Source of the DNA: Alistipes sp.
GTDB taxonomy: Bacteria > Bacteroidota > Bacteroidia > Bacteroidales > Rikenellaceae
DNA length: 42,305 bases
Assembly (NCBI GenBank): GCA_017502025.1
Contig: JAFVVS010000010.1
Coordinates: 1-42,305 of the forward strand
Reading direction: 5' to 3'
The notes beneath the pieces are model-generated. The model was not told the origin of the DNA, made no database searches, and worked only from the letters and a program-made list of their open reading frames with translations. Shown here piece after piece: positions 32,922 to 41,330 of this stretch. Within the stretch, counting starts at the first letter, position 1, and each line of letters opens with the position of its first letter. The translations under genes and the position numbers were made by a program.

Positions 32922-35399
32922 TTATTTTACCTCCAACTTGCCGGTCAGGCGAATATCTGCCGACGAAGAGCCTACCTTAACGGTGAAGCTACCGGCCTCG
33001 ACCTTGAACTTACGCTCGATAGGGTCGTAGAAACGGAATGCCTCCTCGCCAAGACGGATGCTTACTCGCTTGGTCTCGCCCGCTTTGAGGAATACCTTGT
33101 CGAAGCCCTTCAACTCCTTGGCTGGGCGAACAACCGAGCATACATCGTCGCCAACATATACCTGAGCAACCTCTGCTGCTGCAACTTTGCCGGTGTTCTT
33201 GATGTCGAAGCTTACGACAAACTCTCCACCATCCTTTGCAATCGAGAGGTTTGAGTAGTCGAACGAGGTGTAGCTCAAACCGAAGCCGAAAGGGAAGAGT
33301 GGCTTCACGCCGCTCTTCTCGTAGCCACGATAGCCCATAAAGATGCCCTCACGGTACTCTACACGAGAGTGTGGGTTGATATCCTTCGGGCGGATGCGAT
33401 CGACATTCTCGTGGTAGTTTGCAGCCGATGGGTTATCCTCCAACTTCGCCTCGATAGAGATAGGCAACTTGCCCGACGGCGAAATCTTGCCTGTGATAAT
33501 CTCCGAGATAGCAAGACCGCCCTGCTGACCTGGGTACCACGCCATCAATACAGCCTTAACATCGTTCATCCACGATGCCATCTCGATTGCGCCACCGCCA
33601 TTGAGTACAACAACTACATTCTTGTTGTGCTTCAAAATTAGATTCAGATACTCGACCTGTCCTCGTGGCAACTCGAAGGTGCGATCGTAGTTCTCCTTCT
33701 CGGTGCGGTTGCTGTGACCGAGGCAGACAACAATGCAGTCGGCCGACTTGATAAGATCCACATCAGCAATCTCCTCGGTAGCCGTAGCCTCGAATACCAT
33801 ATCAGCGTAGATCGAGCCCGAGAGGTTCTGATGCTGCAATTCGAACTTGTAGGTCTGACCCGCCTTCATTTCGAGCAACATATAACCCTCCTGGGTGCTG
33901 CTCTTGTGCCAACGGTCGCTCATAACGAGCTTGTCGTTGAGGTAGCAGCGGTAGCCGTCGTTGGTGCATACCGAGAAGTGATAGCTCTCGTTCTTCTCTG
34001 GCTTGTAGTAGAAGGTGTGGCGAGTCGATACATTTATCAAATCGTTGTGGGCACCGAAGCGGTTGTCGTCGATACCTACCTTGTCGGTGATAAAGCTCTG
34101 GAAAGGTTTGCCTTCGAGCTCTGCGTTGGTGTAATACTCGGCAGCGATACCCTTCTTGGTCATCTCCTTATCGGCATAAACCACACCCGGGGTAGGTCGG
34201 TTGTTGTAACCCATTGTGATAAAGGTGCTCTTTATCTTCTTGTCGATATTCTGCATACCCTCGGCTACCGAGCAAGCGTGCAATGGTGTTACGAAACCGC
34301 TACCACCGCCTGTTACAATCTTGTCGGCATTAGGGCCGCAAACTACAACCTTACCCTTCTTGAATGGGAGGAAGTTATTCTCGTTCTTGAGCATTACGAT
34401 AGCCGACTGCGAGAGCTTGTGAGCCACAGCGTCGCACTCGGGGTTGTTCTCTGGAAGGCTCTTGTCGAGCTGCTCACGCTTGTCGAATTCGAAAGCAAAG
34501 ATGGTCTGAATGATATTTTGGCACTTCTTGTCGAGCGCTCGCTCGTCAATTACGCCCTGCTCAACCAACTTCTTGATAAGTTTTGGGTCTTGGCACTTTG
34601 CGTAAGGCATCTCCAAGTCAACGCCCCAACGAGCAACATTTACAGGCGAGTAGCACGATGTCCAGTCCGACATCACGAAGCCGTCGAAGCCCCACTGACC
34701 ACGCAAAACCTCTTGGTTGAGATACTTGCTCTCCGATGCGTGAACGCCATTGAGGAGGTTGTACGAGGTCATAATCGTAGCCACATTACCCTCCTTAACC
34801 GCCTTCTCGAATGCCGGGAAGTAGATCTCGTTCAAGGTGCGCTCGTCGATATCCGACGATACGCTGTGTCGTGCCCACTCTTGATTGTTTCCGGCGAAGT
34901 GCTTGATGCAAGCCATTACACCCATACTCTGCACGCCCTTGATGTAGGCGGTGGCAATCTCACCTGCGAGGTATGGATCCTCACCGAAGTACTCGAAGTT
35001 ACGACCGCACAAAGGCGAACGATAGATGTTGGCACCAGGGCCGAGCAAGATATGCACACCCCTTGCACGAGCATCCTTTCCGAGCGAAATACCCATCTGC
35101 TTGATAAGCTCCTTATCCCAAGTGGCTGCCGCTGCTACGCCCGAAGGGTAGAGGGTACTGCGGGTGTTGTTGCGCACGCCCTGTGGGCCATCCGCCATAC
35201 GAACTGCCGGCAAACCGAGTCGGTCGATAGCACGAACATACCAGCTCTTGTAACCACCAATATAGGCAATCTTCTCGTCGAGAGTCATCTTGCTGACAAC
35301 CTCGGCAGCACGATCCTTGTGCTCCTGTGTTACTTTGTATTGTGCCGAAAGAGGCATTGCTACAATAGCAGCAAAAAGAAAAAGAATAAACTTTCTCAT
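32922..35399 (-). CDS. Glycoside hydrolase family 3 with PA14 domain
   Basis: Exported beta-glycosidase, 825 aa, with a signal peptide (FILFLFAAIVAMPLSA, cut before QYKV). GH3 N-terminal barrel: LGLPAVRMADGPQGVR, KHFAGNNQEWARH and the nucleophile Asp245 in GFVMSDWTS. The second domain begins around VVCGPNADKIVTGGG and contains the inserted PA14 domain (KGIAAEYYTNAELEGKPF, NDGYRCYLNDKLVMSDRW). It resumes at KSADCIVVCLGHSNRTEKEN. A fibronectin III-like domain closes the protein (LFPFGFGLSYTSFDYSNLSI). PA14-containing GH3 enzymes act mostly on beta-glucosides; the substrate cannot be read here. It sits 30 bp after pth, with no polysaccharide-utilisation genes nearby. Confidence 0.93.
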   Translation of the reverse strand: MRKFILFLFAAIVAMPLSAQYKVTQEHKDRAAEVVSKMTLDEKIAYIGGYKSWYVRAIDRLGLPAVRMADGPQGVRNNTRSTLYPSGVAAAATWDKELIKQMGISLGKDARARGVHILLGPGANIYRSPLCGRNFEYFGEDPYLAGEIATAYIKGVQSMGVMACIKHFAGNNQEWARHSVSSDIDERTLNEIYFPAFEKAVKEGNVATIMTSYNLLNGVHASESKYLNQEVLRGQWGFDGFVMSDWTSCYSPVNVARWGVDLEMPYAKCQDPKLIKKLVEQGVIDERALDKKCQNIIQTIFAFEFDKREQLDKSLPENNPECDAVAHKLSQSAIVMLKNENNFLPFKKGKVVVCGPNADKIVTGGGSGFVTPLHACSVAEGMQNIDKKIKSTFITMGYNNRPTPGVVYADKEMTKKGIAAEYYTNAELEGKPFQSFITDKVGIDDNRFGAHNDLINVSTRHTFYYKPEKNESYHFSVCTNDGYRCYLNDKLVMSDRWHKSSTQEGYMLLEMKAGQTYKFELQHQNLSGSIYADMVFEATATEEIADVDLIKSADCIVVCLGHSNRTEKENYDRTFELPRGQVEYLNLILKHNKNVVVVLNGGGAIEMASWMNDVKAVLMAWYPGQQGGLAISEIITGKISPSGKLPISIEAKLEDNPSAANYHENVDRIRPKDINPHSRVEYREGIFMGYRGYEKSGVKPLFPFGFGLSYTSFDYSNLSIAKDGGEFVVSFDIKNTGKVAAAEVAQVYVGDDVCSVVRPAKELKGFDKVFLKAGETKRVSIRLGEEAFRFYDPIERKFKVEAGSFTVKVGSSSADIRLTGKLEVK

Positions 35400-35429
35400 T
35401 TTAGTAAGTGATTATAAGTTAGATGATTG

Positions 35430-35993
35430 TTATTTCTTATTGAAAGCATTCATCGTGCGGTCGAGGCCAACCGAGATATAGGAGAGAATAGCATCGCTGA
35501 ACACCTTTAAGCGCTCATCCATCTTCTCACGCTCCTCCTTGCTCCACTCGCCCAGGACATAATCGACCTGGTGACCACGAGAGAAGTCGCCTCCAATGCC
35601 GAAACGCATACGGGCATACTCTTCACCACCGAGCAACTCGGTGATGTTTTTGAGGCCGTTGTGACCACCTGCGCTGCCCTTTTTACGGATGCGCAACTCG
35701 CCAAACGGTAGGGCAATATCATCGACAACGACGAGCAACTGCGCCTTGTCGATCTTCAACTCCGTGAGCCAATAACGCACCGCCTTGCCCGACAAGTTCA
35801 TATATGTCGAGGGTTTCAGCAATGTTACGATATGGCCACGATGACGGAACTCTGCGACTGAGCCGTAGCGTCCCGAAATAAAAGAGGTGTTGGTCTCGGC
35901 TGCAAGCCGATCCAACACCTTGAAACCTATGTTGTGGCGAGTCTCTGCGTACTCTGCGCCGATGTTACCCAGCCCTACAACAAGATATTTCAT
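35430..35993 (-). CDS. pth: Peptidyl-tRNA hydrolase
   Basis: Releases tRNA from prematurely dropped peptidyl-tRNA, essential in most bacteria. 187 aa, the usual length. YLVVGLGNIGAEYAETRHNI contains the catalytic His20 and the substrate-contacting Asn10. The Asp motif is LVVVDDIALPFGELRI, and GGHNGLKNITELLGG holds the conserved Asn. It follows rplY by 13 bp, the usual rplY-pth pairing. The GH3 gene lies 30 bp downstream without a visible terminator in between. Confidence 0.96.
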   Translation of the reverse strand: MKYLVVGLGNIGAEYAETRHNIGFKVLDRLAAETNTSFISGRYGSVAEFRHRGHIVTLLKPSTYMNLSGKAVRYWLTELKIDKAQLLVVVDDIALPFGELRIRKKGSAGGHNGLKNITELLGGEEYARMRFGIGGDFSRGHQVDYVLGEWSKEEREKMDERLKVFSDAILSYISVGLDRTMNAFNKK

Positions 35994-36006
35994 AACTCCT
36001 TACGAA

Positions 36007-36576
36007 TTACTGCTGGTTAGCAGCACCACGAGATGCACGAGTTACACGAACTGCGCAAACTGCCTGAGTTGCAGGCGAAAGGAACTGCAAGCCCTCGAAT
36101 GCGAGGTCACCAACGAAGATTGTCTGACCAACCTTCAATGGAGTTACATCAACAACCAACTCATCTGGGAGGTTCTCCATCAAGCCCTTAACAACCAACT
36201 TACGAGCCGAGAGAGCCAACTTACCACCGATCTTAACACCCTCTGCGTTACCGGTAAGGCGTACAGGAAGAGCGATTGCAACAGGCTGACCATCAACTAT
36301 ACGGTAGAAATCGATGTGGAGTACCTGCTCACGGATTGGGTGGAACTGAGTCTCACGCATAACGGCCTTCTCGATCTTGCCGTTGAAATCCAACTCTACG
36401 ATGAATGAGCTTGGAGTGTAGATCAACGAACGGAGCTCCTTCTCATCAACAACGAAAGTTACATTCTCGCCTCCACCATAGAGGTTGCAAGGTACCTTGC
36501 CCTCACGACGAGCAGCCTTAGCTGCCTTCTTACCGAACTCAGTGCGGAGTTCAGCCTTCAATGTCAAATGCTTCAT
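36007..36576 (-). CDS. rplY: 50S ribosomal protein L25 (TL5/Ctc form)
   Basis: Binds 5S rRNA in the large subunit. 189 aa, the longer TL5/Ctc form with an added C-terminal domain rather than the short E. coli L25. N-terminal domain: LKAELRTEFGKKAAKAARRE and the RNA-binding KVPCNLYGGGENV. The C-terminal domain follows IDFYRIVDGQPVAIALPVRL. The tail is ASRGAANQQ. First gene of the rplY-pth-GH3 series. Its promoter uses a heptad tract for the -33 element. Confidence 0.94.
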   Translation of the reverse strand: MKHLTLKAELRTEFGKKAAKAARREGKVPCNLYGGGENVTFVVDEKELRSLIYTPSSFIVELDFNGKIEKAVMRETQFHPIREQVLHIDFYRIVDGQPVAIALPVRLTGNAEGVKIGGKLALSARKLVVKGLMENLPDELVVDVTPLKVGQTIFVGDLAFEGLQFLSPATQAVCAVRVTRASRGAANQQ

Positions 36577-36671
36577 AATCTTTTGTGTTTTAATATGTTA
36601 CCTTGGGCGGCACTCAGCATTTATCAGCAATAAACGCCCCATAACCGCTTGCTTTTTTATATTTTCGGCTG

Positions 36672-36702
36672 CAAAGATAGTCTAAAAAATGCAAAATGCA
36701 AA
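36672..36702 (-). promoter_or_regulatory. Promoter of rplY with heptad-supplied -33
   Basis: Minus strand: TTTG (36699-36702), exactly 19 nt, TATCTTTG (36672-36679). The TTTG belongs to the second unit of the tgcaaaa heptad tract at 36690-36717. Confidence 0.78.
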
Positions 36703-36751
36703 ATGCAGAATGCAAAATTAGCTCTCAATTTTCAACTCTCAACTCTCAACT
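36690..36751. repeat. Two heptad tandem tracts between rplY and mltD
   Basis: 36690-36717: tgcaaaa, tgcaaaa, tgcagaa, tgcaaaa. 36724-36751: ctcaatt, ttcaact, ctcaact, ctcaact. They lie between the rplY promoter and the stop of the mltD-like gene. Confidence 0.88.
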
Positions 36752-36756
36752 CCTCT

Positions 36757-38109
36757 CTACGCTCTCGGTTTTGGTTTTTCGATGCGGAGTTTCTGACCCG
36801 GGCGGATGACTGTCGATTTGAGTCTGTTCCACTTCATCAACTCATTGACCGTACAACGATTGCGCTTGGCGATGAGTCCGAGGTTGTCGCCACTGCGAAC
36901 GGTGTAGATGTAGCCCACACCCTCGGCACGCTTCTTTTCGAGGTTGGCAGGGTTGATATACTCCTTCAAATAGAGCGAATCTTTGCTGTGGATCTCCTTC
37001 TCGTTCTGCACAAACTCGCTTGTATAGCGTGTTGGCAGACGGAGTGAGTAGGCCTTCTTCGTTGCAGGGATGATATCCAATTTGTACTGCGGATTCAAAT
37101 CTCGTAGCGTCTCGATAGGGATATTGAGCGTCGAAGCGACCTGTCCGAGGTGCATCACACGACTGACCATAACGGTGTCGGTGGCAACGCAGTCGGGCGT
37201 TGGAGCGGGCGTGATGTTGTGCGCCTCGTGATAGGTGTAGGCGTATGCCGCAGCGATAAACTTCGGCACATAACCACGGGTCTCTCGTGGCAGAAAGTCG
37301 TAGATATCCCAATAGGTCTTGCAGTTGGCTCCTGCACGAGCAATGGCACGATTGACATTTCCGGGTCCGCAGTTGTAGGCGGCAATGGCGAGTGTCCAAT
37401 CTCCATATACTTTATATAGGTATGCGAGGAAACGGCAAGCGGCACGAGTCGATTTAAGTATATCGCATCGCTCGTCGACCAACGAATTTATCTCCAAACC
37501 GAGATTTTTGCCCGTTGCAGGCATAAACTGCCACAAACCTACGGCACCCATACGAGAGGTGGCACGAATAGAGAGATTCGACTCGATGATTGGCAGGTAG
37601 CGCAACTCCATCGGCAGACCTGCGGCGTGTAGCTCCTCCTCGATAATCGGGAAGTAGTACTTCGACATCGCAAGCACATTGCGCAACGGACTCCAACGCC
37701 CCGAGAGGTATTGGTTTATGAAGTTGCGCACGATGTAGTTGTAGGGTAGGTGCATTGGCGATACCATATCTGCCAATCGTTTTTTGTAGAGTGTGTCTAT
37801 TGGCACCTCGGCAACGCTCTCCTCGTCATTGAAAACCTCGAAGAATTGCTTTTCGCCTTGTGCCTGATGCAGCAGCGACCACGCCTCGACCAACGAGTCA
37901 ATCTCGGCAGGGGTGTGGGCAAGACGGAGTGTGTCGATGCGTGGAGCGGGCTTTGGCTCCACCTTTATGGTGTCGGTGATGACCACTCTTATAGTGTCAT
38001 AAACGGGAATAGTGACCGTCTGCGGCTCGATTTTCTTGCGCTTGGCTGCGAGTGCTACGGGCGAGCACAATGCGGCAAGAACGAGCAGTAGGAGAGTTCG
38101 TTTAACCAT
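36757..38109 (-). CDS. MltD-like lytic transglycosylase with LysM
   Basis: Cleaves the glycan strands of peptidoglycan. 450 aa with a signal peptide (RTLLLLVLAALCSPVALA). The SLT domain spans about residues 130-300: LPIIESNLSIRATSRMGAVG with catalytic Glu176, LWQFMPATGKNLGL, and AIAAYNCGPGNVNRAI. A divergent LysM-like stretch (VMHLGQVASTLNIPIETLRD) precedes the C-terminal LysM (YTVRSGDNLGLIAKRNRCTV, near 400-445), which binds peptidoglycan. No lipobox Cys is evident, unlike E. coli MltD. It follows the DUF5683 gene by 7 bp, completing the par block. Confidence 0.93.
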   Translation of the reverse strand: MVKRTLLLLVLAALCSPVALAAKRKKIEPQTVTIPVYDTIRVVITDTIKVEPKPAPRIDTLRLAHTPAEIDSLVEAWSLLHQAQGEKQFFEVFNDEESVAEVPIDTLYKKRLADMVSPMHLPYNYIVRNFINQYLSGRWSPLRNVLAMSKYYFPIIEEELHAAGLPMELRYLPIIESNLSIRATSRMGAVGLWQFMPATGKNLGLEINSLVDERCDILKSTRAACRFLAYLYKVYGDWTLAIAAYNCGPGNVNRAIARAGANCKTYWDIYDFLPRETRGYVPKFIAAAYAYTYHEAHNITPAPTPDCVATDTVMVSRVMHLGQVASTLNIPIETLRDLNPQYKLDIIPATKKAYSLRLPTRYTSEFVQNEKEIHSKDSLYLKEYINPANLEKKRAEGVGYIYTVRSGDNLGLIAKRNRCTVNELMKWNRLKSTVIRPGQKLRIEKPKPRA

Positions 38110-38116
38110 AATTTTG

Positions 38117-39361
38117 TTAGAATGTAAGGCCTAAATTCATACCGAGGGTTGTGCCTCCTCCGCTATATGGCGACATTCGGTTATAGGAGTAACCGATTGT
38201 CGGCGTAAGGCTGACGCTCAAATCTTTCGATATGTCGTAGCTGCGCAGGTGGGCATCCACATGGGCATCCACCGCCTGCAAAATGTAGAGTCCTGCCGTA
38301 AGGATGATACATAAATCTCGGTTACGGCGGTAGCTGTTACGCAGGTTTTTGAGGAACGATGTGGAGTATCTGCCACCAAACTCATCGGGCGAGCCGTTAG
38401 GGAAGAGTTCTGGGTTGGCGTCGTAATCCGCCTTCAAACGGTATGCCTTCTTAAATCGTTGATATCCTCGGTTGTTCCAATCGATACAGTATATGGTGGT
38501 TGCAAAACCTCCCACCACAATAGGCACACGCCAATAGCTCTTGTTGTAGATCTGTCCTGCACCAGGGCATATCATAGCGAGGGTGGTTGCCCGATTTACG
38601 GGAGACACCTCGGCTGTGGAGTATTTCAGACAGGCATCGCCAATAAAGTAGATGTAGGATGCAATGGTCGTAATCATAAATGCATTCCTCATCGTGCTGT
38701 ACTTGTTCATCTCTCGTTGCAGAGCATTCAACTCGGGCGTGCGGAGCAGACTCTGGTCGGTTAGGCGGTCAAACTCCGTTTTCAGAGGTTGGAATTTGCT
38801 ATTGCTCCACAAGCAGAGTCCGAGCGAGGCTCCGACGGTACCGTAGAGAATAGGCAACTTCCAATACTGCTTGTTGTAGATCTGTCCAAAACCAGGGAGT
38901 ACGACAGATGTTAGTGTTACCCTGCGAAGCGACATCGAATCGCTGAAAAATGGGGTATGGTTCTCTCGTCGTTCGAGGCGTTTGCGCTGACGCTCGGTCA
39001 AAGTGGAGTCCATGGCGAGCGAATCCACTGCGAGTGAATCACGCTGCAAACCTCCGAATATCGCTTTGCGGAGCGAGTCGGGCAGCTGCATACGCACATC
39101 GTCGCCAATGGTTTTGAGCGAGTCGGCAGATATTTTGCGGAGCGTATCGACCAATTTGGCTACACGCATAGAGTCGATTTGTCGCACCTCTACCGAGTCG
39201 GGCGTGTAGATTTGACCGCTACGGATGATGGTGCGCTCGCTACGCCTTCCTCGGGCGTAGGGGTTTATCTGCGCCTCAGCCGAGAACGAAATGCAGACAA
39301 ATAGCAAGGTCAGCAGAAGCGCAATGCCCCTGCTCTTGACTACTTGCCCGATATGTAACAT
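38117..39361 (-). CDS. DUF5683 membrane protein in the par block
   Basis: 414 aa from ATG 39361; the frame extends four codons to a TTG which I reject. A signal or membrane segment (GIALLLTLLFVCISFSAEA) is followed by a charged linker (VRQIDSMRVAKLVDTLRKIS). Two similar membrane modules follow: TSVVLPGFGQIYNKQYWKLP and LAMICPGAGQIYNKSYWRVP. The PGxGQxYNKxYWxxP pattern marks the DUF5683 family. The end turns to beta strands (SVSLTPTIGYSYNRMSPYSG), like an outer-membrane-type tail. Function unknown; its fixed place with parAB and mltD in Bacteroidetes suggests a link to envelope or division. Confidence 0.85.
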   Translation of the reverse strand: MLHIGQVVKSRGIALLLTLLFVCISFSAEAQINPYARGRRSERTIIRSGQIYTPDSVEVRQIDSMRVAKLVDTLRKISADSLKTIGDDVRMQLPDSLRKAIFGGLQRDSLAVDSLAMDSTLTERQRKRLERRENHTPFFSDSMSLRRVTLTSVVLPGFGQIYNKQYWKLPILYGTVGASLGLCLWSNSKFQPLKTEFDRLTDQSLLRTPELNALQREMNKYSTMRNAFMITTIASYIYFIGDACLKYSTAEVSPVNRATTLAMICPGAGQIYNKSYWRVPIVVGGFATTIYCIDWNNRGYQRFKKAYRLKADYDANPELFPNGSPDEFGGRYSTSFLKNLRNSYRRNRDLCIILTAGLYILQAVDAHVDAHLRSYDISKDLSVSLTPTIGYSYNRMSPYSGGGTTLGMNLGLTF

Positions 39362-39380
39362 CCTAATATTCAAAGTAAAA

Positions 39381-39401
39381 AGCTAATGGCTAATGGCTAC
39401 C
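39381..39401. repeat. Short heptad tract
   Basis: agctaat, ggctaat, ggctacc. A related piece (aatggctaaaagct) follows about 65 bp later, so the two flank the gap between parB and the DUF5683 gene. Confidence 0.6.
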
Positions 39402-39487
39402 GCTGCGATTAAGCTGAGTGCATAGGCTGCTTGCAGACTTTGCCGAAGCGGAGCAGTGAAGACCAAAGGTCAATGGCTAAAAGCTGT

Positions 39488-40351
39488 TTATAACTTGCTG
39501 AACTTCTTTACGAACTTCTCTATATCGCTGTCGCTGGCAAAGTCGATAACAATTTTACCACCACCATTCTTGCCTCGCTTGATTGCGATATCCTGCGAGA
39601 AGAACTTTTCGAGATACTCCACCAAACGACCATACGACTCCGGATACTCCTCGTCGATGGTTGGGGTAGCAACCTTCTGCTTCTTCTCCGACGAGAGGCG
39701 TACCAACTCTTCGAGTTGTCGTACCGAGAGGTTACTCTTTACGCATCGCTTCAACAACGATAGTTGCTTCGCCTTGCTCTCTGCCGATGCGATAGCCTTG
39801 GCGTGTCCCATCGAGATGATGCCGCCCTTGATTGCGAACTGCACCTCCTCGGGGAGATTTAACAGACGGAGATAGTTGGCAACGGTCGAACGCTTCTTGC
39901 CAAGACGCTCTGCGAGAGCCTCCTGTGTAAGACCGCACTCCTCGATAAGGCGCTGCATACCGAGCGAGATTTCGATTGCGTTGAGGTCTTCACGCTGAAT
40001 ATTCTCCACGAGAGCCATTGCGTGAAGGGTGGTGTCATCCACCTCACGGATATATGCAGGGATATTCTCCAAACCAGCCTTCTCCGAAGCACGCCAGCGA
40101 CGCTCACCGCTGATGATGATGTACTTATCGCCACTGCGCTTTACGGTGATTGGCTGAATGAGTCCCAACTGCTTGATTGAGTCTGCCAACTCCTCCAAAG
40201 CCTCCTCGTCGAAGTCGGTACGAGGCTGTGTAGGGTTTGGCACGATATCCGACAAGCGAATCTCTGCCATCTCCTCCATCGGTTTCACCTTAACCTCTAT
40301 ATTCCCTCCGAAAAGTGCGTCTAATCCACGACCTAATCCTTTCTGCTTCAT
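39488..40351 (-). CDS. parB: Chromosome-partitioning protein ParB
   Basis: Binds parS sites near the origin, spreads along DNA as a CTP-dependent clamp and works with ParA in chromosome segregation. 287 aa. The N-terminal MKQKGLGRGLDALFG is typical. The CTP-binding region includes LADSIKQLGLIQPITVKR and SGERRWRASEKAGL. The helix-turn-helix follows (LTQEALAERLGKKRSTVANY). The C-terminal part is a dimerisation region (KKFSQDIAIKRG and onward). It is co-transcribed with parA (70-bp gap filled by heptads). I did not recognise a parS site in the window, but this was not a full search. Confidence 0.96.
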   Translation of the reverse strand: MKQKGLGRGLDALFGGNIEVKVKPMEEMAEIRLSDIVPNPTQPRTDFDEEALEELADSIKQLGLIQPITVKRSGDKYIIISGERRWRASEKAGLENIPAYIREVDDTTLHAMALVENIQREDLNAIEISLGMQRLIEECGLTQEALAERLGKKRSTVANYLRLLNLPEEVQFAIKGGIISMGHAKAIASAESKAKQLSLLKRCVKSNLSVRQLEELVRLSSEKKQKVATPTIDEEYPESYGRLVEYLEKFFSQDIAIKRGKNGGGKIVIDFASDSDIEKFVKKFSKL

Positions 40352-40393
40352 ATATTTTATGTGTTTGCGGAATTGTTTAATTGAAAAATCATT

Positions 40394-40421
40394 CTCAATT
40401 CTTAATTCTCAATCCTCAATT
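40394..40421. repeat. Heptad tandem tract
   Basis: ctcaatt, cttaatt, ctcaatc, ctcaatt: exact 7-bp period, ending directly against the parA stop codon. Confidence 0.85.
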
Positions 40422-41195
40422 TTATTTTGTCTGTTTTTTACGATTTCTCTTCAAGAACTCCTTTGCCAAGAGGAGATAGTTTGTTGCTCCGTTTGCCGAG
40501 GCGTCGTAGAGCATAATAGGTTTGCCGTGCGACGGTGCCTCACCCAAGCGGATATTGCGCTGAATGACCGTGTCGTAGGCAAGTGGTCCGAAGTGCTCAC
40601 GCACCTCGTTTGCCACCTGGTTGTTGAGGCGGTTGCGCATATACATCGTGAGGAGGAAACCCTCGATTTCGAGCGACGGATTTAGGTTGCCCTTGACAAT
40701 CTTAATCGTGTTGAGCAATTTGCTCAATCCCTCCAAAGCCAAGTATTCGCACTGCACAGGAATAAGCACCGAGTCGGCTGCCGTAAGGATATTGACGGTT
40801 GTAAAACCGAGCGATGGCGAGCAGTCGATAAAGATATAGTCGAACCTATCTCGCACGCTGTCGATAATCTTCTTCACGACAAAGTGGCTATTCTCCATAT
40901 TTGGGAGTTCGGTGTCGGCAGCCACAAGGTCGATGCTCGAAGGCAAAACCCAGAGGTTTTTGATATCCTCGCTGTGGAGCATAACCTCCTCGGCTGTGCG
41001 CTCGCCTGTGATACACTCGTAGATACCCTCCGAGTTGATGTCGAAACCCAGACCCGAAGTGGCATTTGCCTGCGGGTCGGCATCTATAAGCAACACCTTC
41101 TTGCCCAGCAATGCGATTGATGCCGAGAGGTTTATGGCGGTGGTGGTCTTTCCTACACCACCTTTCTGGTTAGCAAGTGCAACGACTTTACCCAT
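40422..41195 (-). CDS. parA: Chromosome-partitioning ATPase ParA
   Basis: Deviant-Walker ATPase that moves ParB-parS complexes. 257 aa from ATG 41195; the frame continues far upstream but overlaps the divergent CPBP gene and is rejected. The Walker A NQKGGVGKTTTAINL lies at residues 9-23 with the signature Lys. Further motifs are LLIDADPQANATSGLG, DYIFIDCSPSLGF and VLIPVQCEYLALEGL. First gene of the parA-parB-DUF5683-mltD block. A small gap of about 135 bp separates it from the divergent CPBP gene; it is A/T-rich (e.g. ATTATAAATAATAATCGGGC). Confidence 0.96.
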   Translation of the reverse strand: MGKVVALANQKGGVGKTTTAINLSASIALLGKKVLLIDADPQANATSGLGFDINSEGIYECITGERTAEEVMLHSEDIKNLWVLPSSIDLVAADTELPNMENSHFVVKKIIDSVRDRFDYIFIDCSPSLGFTTVNILTAADSVLIPVQCEYLALEGLSKLLNTIKIVKGNLNPSLEIEGFLLTMYMRNRLNNQVANEVREHFGPLAYDTVIQRNIRLGEAPSHGKPIMLYDASANGATNYLLLAKEFLKRNRKKQTK

Positions 41196-41330
41196 ATAGT
41201 CAAACTCTTTATTCTTGGTTATTATAAATAATAATCGGGCAAATTTAGTAATTTTAATTTGATTTCCACAAATAAAATTCCTCTTTTGCTCGAAAATGAT
41301 TAACTTCGCACCTCGAAAAGCCTTTTTTAG

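Noticed and set aside
33714..35411. 565-codon antisense frame over GH3, and similar ones over the lipoprotein (19768-21120) and the nucleotidyltransferase (2156-3469)
   Set aside because: They lack family motifs, start sites and leaders, and are explained by codon bias of the real genes on the other strand.
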